In this document: positions 1 to 6,329 of the stretch, in pieces
Numbering within the stretch: the first letter of the stretch is position 1
Layout of the letters: each line of letters opens with the position of its first letter
Made by a program: the position numbers and the translations under genes
Assembly: GCA_938022295.1 (NCBI GenBank)
Contig: CALIDR010000089.1
Location: forward strand, 1-8,605
From: an uncultured Burkholderiaceae bacterium
GTDB taxonomy: Bacteria > Pseudomonadota > Gammaproteobacteria > Burkholderiales > Burkholderiaceae_C
Length of the DNA stretch: 8,605 nucleotides
Reading direction: 5' to 3'
The notes under the pieces: generated by a model
What the model saw: only the letters and a program-made list of their open reading frames with translations
What the model was told of the DNA's origin: nothing
The model's database searches: none

Positions 1-540
1 GGCGACCGACGCGTCGCCGGTGACGACGTCGACCTCCTCGGCGGCGAAGACGTCGCAGCACAGTTCGGCGAAGAACTCCGAGAAGCGCGGCGTGTATTCC
101 GACATCTTGACCATCACGCGATTGCCGGCGGCGATCGCGGCGGCCATCGGCGCGACGGCGAGGAACAGCGGATAGTTCCACGGCACGACGATGCCGACGA
201 CGCCCAGCGGCTGCGGCAGCACCTCGGCCCCGGCGGGCAGGAACCACTTGGCCACCGGCGCGCGGCGCGGCTTCATCCAGTCCTTGCCCTGACGGCGGGC
301 GATCTTGACCTCCTCGAGGCTCGGCCAGACCTCGGCGATGTCGGTCTCGAAACGCGGGCGACCGGCGAAATCGGCGTCGATCGCGCGCGCGATCTCTTCC
401 TCCTGTGCGACGAGCATCTTCTCGAGCCGCCGCAGGCGGTCCGCGCGTTCGTTCCAGCTTGGGAACGGGTGCGCGGTGCAGGCTGCGCGGACGCGCTCGA
501 AGCGCTGGACGAGTTCGGTGGGGGCGTCGACGATCTTCAT
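1..540 (-). CDS. Coniferyl-aldehyde-dehydrogenase-like NAD(P)-dependent aldehyde dehydrogenase, N-terminal part
   Basis: The reading frame is open from ATG at 540 leftward off the window edge, giving the first 180 residues of a family that is usually about 470 long. Residues 1-100 are the helical N-terminal region of class-3-like aldehyde dehydrogenases. The cofactor-binding signature follows: PLGVVGIVVPWNYP at 111-124, then AAGNRVMVKMSE at 137-148, where K145 should contact the cofactor ribose or phosphate. The segment ends at VVTGDASVA. The catalytic Cys and Glu lie outside the window. The family oxidises aldehydes to acids, and the closest remembered relatives are annotated coniferyl aldehyde dehydrogenase (CalB type). 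The true substrate cannot be read here; long-chain or aromatic aldehydes are both possible. The gene is divergent from the hydrolase at 666. No good ribosome site precedes the ATG, but a -10-like TACGAT (552 to 547) lies only 6 bases upstream, so a leaderless mRNA is possible. Confidence 0.9.
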   Translation of the reverse strand, partial: MKIVDAPTELVQRFERVRAACTAHPFPSWNERADRLRRLEKMLVAQEEEIARAIDADFAGRPRFETDIAEVWPSLEEVKIARRQGKDWMKPRRAPVAKWFLPAGAEVLPQPLGVVGIVVPWNYPLFLAVAPMAAAIAAGNRVMVKMSEYTPRFSEFFAELCCDVFAAEEVDVVTGDASVA

Positions 541-665
541 GCACGCATCGTAATCCCCGCTGGCCACCGCAGTTGGAGGAACCCCTCCAACCTCGGCCGG
601 GAGGGGGCGCCCCGGTTGCCGGGCGGGCGCGGCGTCGCTACGCTGCGCCCCGACGAGGTGCCGGC
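541..665. promoter_or_regulatory. Divergent intergenic control region with a perfect inverted repeat
   Basis: These 125 bases separate the leftward aldehyde dehydrogenase from the rightward hydrolase and must hold both promoters. The most structured element is a perfect 8-bp inverted repeat, GTTGGAGG (572-579) and CCTCCAAC (584-591), with a 4-base spacer. A 10-bp palindrome GGGGCGCCCC lies at 604-613. The 572-591 element sits about where the -35 region of the leftward gene would be if TACGAT (552 to 547) is its -10. That would suit an operator for a repressor. No T-run follows either arm, so it is not a standard terminator. No regulator gene is visible beside it. Confidence 0.4.
655..660 (+). 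promoter_or_regulatory. Shine-Dalgarno site selecting the GTG start of the hydrolase
   Basis: GAGGTG at 655-660 lies 5 bases before GTG 666 and 17 bases before ATG 678. The spacing favours GTG as the start; the ATG four codons later is the alternative. Confidence 0.55.
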
Positions 666-2123
666 GTGAGATCGACGATGTGGACGTGGCTGAAGCGCGC
701 CGGGCTCGTGCTCGGCGTGGTGCTGGCGACGGTGCTCGTCGTGCGCGCGGTCGACTCGCAGCGCGGCGCGCCGCTCGAACCGTGGCACCGGTTCGTCCCC
801 GACGAGCTCGACGCCCGGCAGCTCGCCAACACCGACTGGGAGGGCTACCTGGCCGCCGAGGCGAAGGCCTTCGCCCAGGTGCGCGACCAGGTGACGGCCA
901 AGCTCGGGCCGGCGGCGCGCGTGCCGTCGAACCGCTATTTCGACGGCAGCCCGATCTACCGCGGGCGCTTCGCGCAGGACTGGAACCGCTCGTACGTGCT
1001 GGTGCCCGACGGCGCACCGCGCGGCGCGGCGGTGTTCCTGCACGGGCTGACGGACTCGCCATACAGCCTGCGCCACATCGCGCGCCGCTATCGCGAGCTC
1101 GGCTGGGTCGCGGTCGCGATCCGGCTGCCGGGGCACGGCACGGTGCCTGCGGCGCTGGCCGAGGTGCAGTGGGAGGACTGGCGCGAGGCGACGCGGCTGG
1201 CGGTGCGCGAGGCGCGCCGCCTGGCCGGCGACGACGTGCCGCTGCACCTCGTGGGGTTCTCCAACGGCGGCGCGCTGGCGATGAAGTACGTCCTCGACGC
1301 GCTCGAGGACCCGGCGCTGCGCCGCCCCGACCGCGTCGTGCTGATCGCGCCGATGATCGGCATCACGAGCCTGGCGCGCTTCGCCGGCATCATCGGCTGG
1401 CCGGCGGTCGTGCCGCGCTTCGCGAAGGCGGCGTGGCTCGACGTGGTGCCCGAGTTCAACCCGTTCAAGTACAACTCGTTCCCGGTCAACGGCGCGCGGC
1501 AGTCGTCGCTCGTCGCGCGCACGCTGCAGCGGCAGATCGACGCGGCGGCGCGCAACGGCCGCATCGCCGGCCTGCCGCCGGTGCTGACGTTCCAGTCGGT
1601 CGTCGACTTCACGGTCAGCACGCGCGCGATCGTCCACGCGCTGTACGACAAGGTGCCGGCCAACGGCAGCGAACTGGTCCTGTTCGACATCAACCGCCAG
1701 GTGCAGTTCGGGCCGCTGGTGCGCTCGGGCGTGGAGACCGCGATCGCGCGCCTGCTGCCCGAGGGGCCGCGGCCGTTCCGCACGACGGTGGTCACCAACG
1801 CCGGCGCCGAGCGCGCCGACGTCGTCGAGCGCGTCGTCGAACCCGGGCAGACCTAGGCCGCCGAGCGCGAGCTCGGCCTGGCGTACCCGCCCGACGTGTA
1901 TTCGCTGTCGCACGTCGCGCTGCCGTTCCCGCTCGGCGACGCGCTGTACGGGATGCGGCCCGAGCCGGGCGAGGACTTCGGCGTTCACCTGGGCACGATC
2001 GCCGCGCGCGGCGAGCGCGGGGTGCTGCTGTTCAGCCTCGACGCGATGCTGCGCATGGCGTCGAACCCGTTCTTCCCGTACCTGCTCGCGCGCGTCGAGC
2101 AGACGCTGGCGCCCGCGCGGTGA
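666..2123 (+). pseudogene. Membrane-anchored alpha/beta hydrolase (lysophospholipase/esterase-like), interrupted by an in-frame TAG
   Basis: From GTG 666 (or ATG 678) the frame encodes 396 residues up to TAG 1854-1856, then continues unbroken in the same frame for 88 more codons to TGA 2121-2123. Numbering from GTG 666: a hydrophobic segment at about 12-27 should anchor it in the inner membrane. HGL at 126-128 is the oxyanion-hole motif. GFSNGG places the nucleophile Ser at 199, and VVDFTVS gives a likely catalytic Asp at 314. The best candidate for the catalytic His is H416 in YSLSHVALPF, which lies after the stop. The product ending at the TAG would therefore lack a complete triad and the C-terminal strand and helices. 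The downstream piece still reads as good protein (SLSHVALPF, GERGVLLFSLD, ASNPFFPYLL), so the damage is recent or the stop is bypassed or erroneous. Substrate unknown; the fold suggests an ester or lipid. If RBS and stop are taken literally, a CDS of 666-1856 is the alternative annotation. Confidence 0.75.
1854..1856 (+). other. In-frame amber codon inside the hydrolase frame
   Basis: TAG follows GQT (…GGG CAG ACC TAG GCC GCC GAG…) and is part of the palindromic hexamer CCTAGG. The frame before and after is identical, so one base change restores a 485-residue protein, for example TAG back to GAG, CAG, AAG, TCG or TGG. CTAG is a rare tetranucleotide in many bacteria, which fits a recent mutation or a base-calling error. 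No recoding signal was recognised around it. Confidence 0.85.
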
Positions 2124-2164
2124 ACGTCGGCACCGCCAGGGGCGGCGGTAAGCTCGCGGGGTTC

Positions 2165-2896
2165 ATGCGTCCGCCGCCCCGCCTGTTCGCCCTCGTGCCC
2201 TGCGCCGGCAGCGGCGTGCGCGCGGGCGGCGACGGGCCGAAGCAGTACCGGCCGCTCGCCGGGCAGCCGATGGTCGCGCACACGCTGGCGGCGCTGGCCG
2301 CAGTGCCGCGGCTGGCGGCCACGCTCGTCGTCCTCGCGCCCGACGACGACCGCTTCGAAGCCGTGGTGCCAGCCTTCGCCGGCGAGCGCGGCTGGGTCGC
2401 CCGCGTCGGCGGCGCCACGCGCGCAGCGAGCGTGGCCGCCGGCCTCGGGGCGCTGGCCGCGCGCGGTGCGGCCGACGACGACTGGGTGCTGGTGCACGAC
2501 GCGGCGCGCTGCCTGCTGCGCCCGGCCTGGGTCGAGGCGCTGATCGACGCCTGCCTCGACCACCCGGTGGGCGGGCTGCTCGCGTGGCCGCTCGCCGACA
2601 CGCTGAAGCAGGCCGACGCCGCCGGCAACGTCGCCGCGACGGTCGACCGTGCGGGCAAGTGGGCGGCGCAGACGCCGCAGATGTTCCGCCTCGGCCTGCT
2701 GCGCAGTGCGCTCGAAGCGGCGGGTCACGGCGTGACCGACGAGTCGGCGGCGGTCGAGGCGCTCGGCCTCGCGCCGCGGCTGGTCGCGGCGCCGCTGGAG
2801 AACTTCAAGGTCACGTGGCCGCAGGACTTCGAGCTCGCCGGGCGGCTGCTGCGCTCGCGGGCGGCCGAACGCGCGGCAGCGCAGGAGGGCGCATGA
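2165..2896 (+). CDS. ispD: 2-C-methyl-D-erythritol 4-phosphate cytidylyltransferase
   Basis: This cytoplasmic enzyme of the MEP isoprenoid pathway joins CTP and methylerythritol 4-phosphate to give CDP-methylerythritol and pyrophosphate. The 243-residue length is normal (E. coli has 236). The nucleotide-binding loop PCAGSGVRAGGDGPKQY at 12-28 carries the conserved Arg19 and Lys26. Further signatures are GGATRAASVAAGL, the metal-site region VHDAARCLL, WAAQTPQMF, the TDE of GVTDESAAVEALG, and NFKVTWPQDFELA near the C-terminus. All key positions look intact. ATG 2165 puts the glycine loop at the usual distance from the N-terminus. An in-frame GTG at 2120 overlaps the hydrolase stop (GTGA) and would add 15 residues with no family counterpart, so it is less likely. 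The Shine-Dalgarno match before 2165 is weak. The stop overlaps the ispF start as ATGA, implying translational coupling with the next-but-one pathway enzyme. Confidence 0.97.
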   Translation: MRPPPRLFALVPCAGSGVRAGGDGPKQYRPLAGQPMVAHTLAALAAVPRLAATLVVLAPDDDRFEAVVPAFAGERGWVARVGGATRAASVAAGLGALAARGAADDDWVLVHDAARCLLRPAWVEALIDACLDHPVGGLLAWPLADTLKQADAAGNVAATVDRAGKWAAQTPQMFRLGLLRSALEAAGHGVTDESAAVEALGLAPRLVAAPLENFKVTWPQDFELAGRLLRSRAAERAAAQEGA

Positions 2897-3384
2897 CGCG
2901 GATGCGCATCGGCGAAGGGTGGGACACCCATGCCCTGGTCGGCGGGCGGCCGCTCGTCCTCGGCGGGGTGACGATCCCGCACCCGAGCGGCCTCGCCGGG
3001 CACTCGGACGCCGACGCGCTCGCGCACGCGATCACCGACGCGCTGCTCGGTGCCGCCGCGCTCGGCGACATCGGCCGCCATTTCCCCGACACCGACCCGG
3101 CGTTCGCCGGCGCCGATTCGCTCGTCCTGCTCGCCGAGGCGGCGCGGCGGGTGCGCGCGGCCGGCTGGGAGGTCGGCAACGTCGACGCCACGATCGTCGC
3201 CCAGGCGCCGAGGATGGCGCCGCACATCCCCGCGATGCGCGCACGGCTCGCCGCGGCGATCGGGGTGGACGTCGATCAGGTCAGCGTGAAGGCCAAGACG
3301 GCCGAGAAGATGGGCCCGGTCGGCGAAGGCCGGGCCATCGAGGCGAGGGCGGTGGCGCTGCTCGTGGCGGCCACCGCCCGGTGA
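2893..3384 (+). CDS. ispF: 2-C-methyl-D-erythritol 2,4-cyclodiphosphate synthase
   Basis: IspF closes the phosphorylated CDP-methylerythritol into methylerythritol cyclodiphosphate with release of CMP; it works as a trimer with a zinc ion per site. The 163 residues match the family (about 160). Metal ligands are visible as D11 and H13 in GEGWDTHAL and H45 in ADALAHAITDALLG. AGHSDAD at 35-41 and LGDIGRHFPDTDP contribute to the active site, and KAKTAEKMGPVGEGRAIEA is the C-terminal CMP/Mg signature. All look functional. ATG 2893 overlaps the ispD stop by four bases; ATG 2902, three codons on, is an alternative start that still keeps GEGWDTH. The gene converges on the hsp20 operon, with only 12 bases between the two stop codons and no visible terminator hairpin, so transcripts from both sides may overlap. 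Confidence 0.97.
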   Translation: MTRMRIGEGWDTHALVGGRPLVLGGVTIPHPSGLAGHSDADALAHAITDALLGAAALGDIGRHFPDTDPAFAGADSLVLLAEAARRVRAAGWEVGNVDATIVAQAPRMAPHIPAMRARLAAAIGVDVDQVSVKAKTAEKMGPVGEGRAIEARAVALLVAATAR

Positions 3385-3396
3385 CGCGGCGCGCGG

Positions 3397-3903
3397 TCAG
3401 CCGACGCGGATCTGCAGCGCCCGCGGCCGGCTGGGGTTCACCTTAGGCAGCTCGACGCGCAGCACGCCGTTGCGGTAGGTGGCGCGTGCCTCGTGGCCCT
3501 TGACCGGCACCGGCAGCGGCACGCTGCGGTGGAACGCGCCGTAGGCGCACTGCAGCACGCGCCAGCGGCCCTCGGTGCTCTCGCGCTCGAAGCGCTTCTC
3601 GCCGCGCACGACGAGCGTGTCGCCGACGACCTGGACGTCGAAGTCTTCCTTCTCCATCCCCGGCGCCTCGAGCCGCACGACGATGCGCCGCTCGTCCTCG
3701 AACACGTCGCCGCCGATCATCGCCCAGCCGCTGTCGGGCAGGTACAGCGCGTCGTCGATGTCGTCGCGCGCCGGCAGGTTGGACTTCTCGCCGGGCTTGA
3801 AGCGCGTCAGCGCGCCGGCGGCGGACTGGCGCAGCCGGTCCCAGCCTTCGGTCACCGATTCCCACAGCGAACCGAAGCCCTGGCGGATGTCATCCATCTT
3901 CAT
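3397..3903 (-). CDS. Small heat-shock protein (Hsp20/alpha-crystallin family), third gene of the operon
   Basis: This 168-residue protein has an unusually long N-terminal arm (about 60 residues, with GFGSLWESVTEGWDRLRQSA, likely helical), then an alpha-crystallin domain at about 62-160. Domain marks are FEDERRIVVRLEAPGMEKEDFDVQV, GDTLVVRGEK, and the A-x-x-x-n-G-V-L signature as ATYRNGVLRVELPK. The C-terminus ends RALQIRVG, giving an IRV version of the I-x-I/V anchoring motif. Such proteins are ATP-independent holdases that bind unfolding proteins and pass them to DnaK or ClpB. The start is ATG 3903 because GGAGG (3914 to 3910) lies 6 bases upstream; the frame is open further to 3972 but without support. 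It has the longest N-terminal arm of the three and differs clearly from the other two. A 23-base GC-only inverted repeat precedes it in the transcript. Confidence 0.93.
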   Translation of the reverse strand: MKMDDIRQGFGSLWESVTEGWDRLRQSAAGALTRFKPGEKSNLPARDDIDDALYLPDSGWAMIGGDVFEDERRIVVRLEAPGMEKEDFDVQVVGDTLVVRGEKRFERESTEGRWRVLQCAYGAFHRSVPLPVPVKGHEARATYRNGVLRVELPKVNPSRPRALQIRVG

Positions 3904-3932
3904 GCAGAACCTCCATTCGTCATGAGCCGGCG

Positions 3933-3955
3933 GCCGGCCCGGGGCCCGGGCCGGC
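3933..3955 (-). repeat. Perfect 11-bp inverted repeat between two hsp20 genes
   Basis: GCCGGCCCGGG (3933-3943) and CCCGGGCCGGC (3945-3955) are exact reverse complements around a single centre base. In the leftward transcript this would form a very stable all-GC hairpin between the second and third hsp20 genes, about 20 bases before the ribosome site of the third. There is no U-run after it, so an intrinsic terminator is not supported. An mRNA-processing or stability hairpin that sets different levels of the two proteins is possible, as is chance in very GC-rich DNA. Confidence 0.5.
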
Positions 3956-3973
3956 GCCGTCGATGCGGACACG

Positions 3974-4369
3974 TCAGCCGACCTGCACCTCGATGCGCCG
4001 CGGCTGCGCGTGTTCGGCCTTCGGGATCCGCACGCGCAGCACGCCCTGGTTCAGCTCGGCGCTGACCTTGGCCGGGTCGAGCTCCTTGCTCAGCGTGAAG
4101 GCGCGCCGGTAGCGCGCGAGCTGCACCTCGGCGTGCGTGGCCTCCATGCCCTGCGGCACCGGCAGCACGAGCTCGGCGTCGATCGACAGCGTGTCGCCTT
4201 CGACGCGCAGGTTCAGCTTGTCCTTCGGCACCCCCGGCAGGTCGGCGTACAGCGTGATGCCGGTGGCGTCCTCGATCACGTCGACCGGGGGCAGCAGGGC
4301 CGGCTCGTTGCGGCCGGCAGGGGCCGCCGCCGCGGTCTCGGTGCGGGGGGTCACTTCCTGGTTCGTCAT
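3974..4369 (-). CDS. Small heat-shock protein (Hsp20/alpha-crystallin family), second gene of the operon
   Basis: Numbered from ATG 4369 the protein has 131 residues. A short Thr/Ala-rich N-terminal arm (about 1-28) leads into an alpha-crystallin domain opening with PPVDVIEDATGITLYADLPG, then KDKLNLRVEGDTLSIDAEL, a core ARYRRAFTLSKELDPAKVSA, and the signature ELNQGVLRVRIPK. It ends PRRIEVQVG, where IEV is the C-terminal anchoring motif. Role: cytoplasmic holdase chaperone. Start choice: GAGGAG (4382 to 4377) sits 7 bases before ATG 4369. An upstream ATG at 4390 overlaps the stop of the preceding hsp20 (ATGA) and would add seven residues. Ribosome-site spacing favours 4369, while coupling by termination-reinitiation would favour 4390. 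The C-terminal PRRIEVQ is shared with the first gene, suggesting an old duplication. Confidence 0.93.
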   Translation of the reverse strand: MTNQEVTPRTETAAAAPAGRNEPALLPPVDVIEDATGITLYADLPGVPKDKLNLRVEGDTLSIDAELVLPVPQGMEATHAEVQLARYRRAFTLSKELDPAKVSAELNQGVLRVRIPKAEHAQPRRIEVQVG

Positions 4370-4386
4370 GGTCGTACTCCTCGTCG

Positions 4387-4827
4387 TCATTGCACTTCGA
4401 TGCGCCGCGGCTGCGCCGACTCGCGGCGCTTGACGCTCACGTGCAGCACGCCGTCGCGGTAGTCGGCGCTGACCGCGTTGGGGTCGATGTCGTCGGGCAG
4501 GCTGATGACGCGGCGGAACCGTCCGGCGAAGCGCTCGTTGACGTGCAGCGTCGTCTTCTCGTCGCCGGCGGGCGCGGTGGCCGGGCGTTCGCCGGCGATC
4601 GTCAGCACGCCGCGGTCGAGGTTGACCTCGACCTTGGCGGGGTCGATGCCCGGCGCGAACGCGTAGATCTCGACACCGGTGGTGGTGCTGCCGATGTTGA
4701 GCGCCGGATAGCCGCCGCGGGCGTAGCCGCGGATGCTCGGCGAGAGGTCGAACGCCTGCTGCATCTCGCGCGTCAGGCGGTCCATTTCCGCGAACAGGTC
4801 GCGGGGAAACAGGCTTCGAGTCAACAT
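4387..4827 (-). CDS. Small heat-shock protein (Hsp20/alpha-crystallin family), first gene of the operon
   Basis: This 146-residue Hsp20 starts at ATG 4827, with AAGGAG (4841 to 4836) 8 bases upstream. The N-terminal arm (about 1-40) begins MLTRSLFPRDLFAEMDRL and is amphipathic. The alpha-crystallin domain runs from about YPALNIGSTTTGVEIYAFAP through DRGVLTIAGERPA and NERFAGRFRRVISLPDDIDP to the signature DYRDGVLHVSVKR. The chain ends PRRIEVQ with the IEV anchoring motif. It is the promoter-proximal member of a three-gene leftward unit; its TGA overlaps a possible ATG of the next gene. A CTTGAA/CCCTACAT promoter of heat-shock type lies about 60-90 bases upstream. Role by family: ATP-independent holdase forming oligomers. 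The three Hsp20s may mix into hetero-oligomers, but that is inference. Confidence 0.94.
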   Translation of the reverse strand: MLTRSLFPRDLFAEMDRLTREMQQAFDLSPSIRGYARGGYPALNIGSTTTGVEIYAFAPGIDPAKVEVNLDRGVLTIAGERPATAPAGDEKTTLHVNERFAGRFRRVISLPDDIDPNAVSADYRDGVLHVSVKRRESAQPRRIEVQ

Positions 4828-4888
4828 GTGCGTGGCTCCTTCTCGAATCGGTGGCTCGCGGCGCGTGGTGGCCGCGTCGCTGCCGATG

Positions 4889-4917
4889 ATGTAGGGTTGC
4901 CCCGCGCCGGCTTCAAG
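4889..4917 (-). promoter_or_regulatory. Likely heat-shock (sigma-32-type) promoter of the hsp20 operon
   Basis: On the minus strand CTTGAA (4917 to 4912) is followed after 15 bases by CCCTACAT (4896 to 4889). The E. coli sigma-32 consensus is CTTGAA, 13-17 bases, CCCCATNT: the -35 is exact and the -10 fits 5 of 7 fixed positions. Transcription would start near 4882, leaving a leader of about 55 bases with a small stem-loop (4857-4876). The placement before a small heat-shock operon supports the call. Confidence 0.7.
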
Positions 4918-4944
4918 GGCCCGGTTCCGCCGGGCGGCCTTGAA
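4912..4944. repeat. 33-bp imperfect palindrome joining the two divergent -35 boxes
   Basis: TTCAAGG (4912-4918) mirrors CCTTGAA (4938-4944), and inside them GCCCGG (4919-4924) mirrors CCGGGC (4930-4935), with a 5-base centre and two unpaired G at 4936-4937. The outer arms contain the outward-facing CTTGAA boxes of the hsp20 and cbpA promoters. It lies upstream of both predicted start sites, so it acts, if at all, as DNA: back-to-back promoters or a dimeric regulator site. Confidence 0.65.
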
Positions 4945-4966
4945 TCGGGCCGGCGCGTTCGCAGAT
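4939..4966 (+). promoter_or_regulatory. Possible heat-shock promoter of the cbpA operon
   Basis: CTTGAA (4939-4944) is followed after 14 bases by TCGCAGAT (4959-4966), which fits 4 of the 7 fixed positions of the sigma-32 -10 box CCCCATNT. The -35 match is exact, the -10 is weak. Transcription from about 4973 would give a very short leader that still contains the AGGAG ribosome site at 4975-4979. Read as sigma-70, TTGAAT (4940-4945) and CAGATA (4962-4967) with a 16-base spacer is the alternative. Confidence 0.5.
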
Positions 4967-4989
4967 ACCGCGTCAGGAGCGGACCCATC

Positions 4990-5985
<996 letters not shown>

Positions 5986-6008
5986 AGCCCCACCGCGATC
6001 GCAAAGCC

Positions 6009-6329
6009 ATGATCCGTCCGCTCACTCCCGTGACCGCCGTCGAGGCGCTGCTCGACGACGTCTGGCTCGACCTCGACGAGCTGTGCCGCGCCGCCGGCGT
6101 CAGCGCCCCGTGGGTGCACGAGCACGTGGCCGAGGGCTACGTCGCCGCCCGTGCCATCGGCCCGCGCGACGCCTGGCGTTTCGACGCCGCGGCGCTGCGG
6201 CGCGTGCGCTGCATGGCCCAGGTCGAGCGCGACTTCGACGCCGTGCCCGAACTGGCCGCGCTGGTGGCCGACCTGCAGGACGAGCTCGCGCGGCTGCGCG
6301 CCCGGCTGCGCGCCCTCGGGGCCGAGTGA
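6009..6329 (+). CDS. cbpM: Chaperone modulatory protein CbpM (MerR-like)
   Basis: CbpM is a small partner that binds the J domain of CbpA and blocks its co-chaperone and DNA-binding activity. The 106 residues match the family (about 101 in E. coli). An N-terminal MerR-like helix-turn-helix fold is visible at about 19-65 (WLDLDELCRAAGVSAPWVHE, then GPRDAWRFDAAALRRVRC). A C-terminal leucine-rich helix at about 82-104 (LVADLQDELARLRARLRAL) should form a coiled coil. The gene lies 23 bases after cbpA in the same direction, the usual arrangement. No clear Shine-Dalgarno precedes ATG 6009, so translation is probably coupled to cbpA. Its stop overlaps the GTG of the next gene (GTGA), tying the protease to the chaperone unit. 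Confidence 0.92.
   Translation: MIRPLTPVTAVEALLDDVWLDLDELCRAAGVSAPWVHEHVAEGYVAARAIGPRDAWRFDAAALRRVRCMAQVERDFDAVPELAALVADLQDELARLRARLRALGAE

Noticed and set aside
405..665. Upstream extension of the hydrolase frame
   Set aside because: It overlaps the aldehyde dehydrogenase on the other strand, has no ribosome site or family similarity, and GTG 666 has GAGGTG in front.
537..1988. A 483-codon minus-strand frame opposite the hydrolase
   Set aside because: Its translation is Arg/His/Ala-rich with no recognisable motif, while the plus strand has a clear alpha/beta hydrolase with GFSNGG.
2165..2230. Unusual PCAG in place of PAAG in the IspD nucleotide loop
   Set aside because: I regard this as the normal form in Burkholderiales; it is a lineage clue, not a defect.
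4828..4882. RNA thermometer in the hsp20 leader
   Set aside because: The AAGGAG site (4841 to 4836) has no convincing complementary stretch in the short leader. The only stem-loop seen (4857-4876, six pairs) leaves it free.
4390..4989. Upstream extension of the cbpA frame
   Set aside because: It runs antisense through an hsp20 gene and the promoter region; GTG 4990 with AGGAG and the MEFKDYY opening is the proper start.
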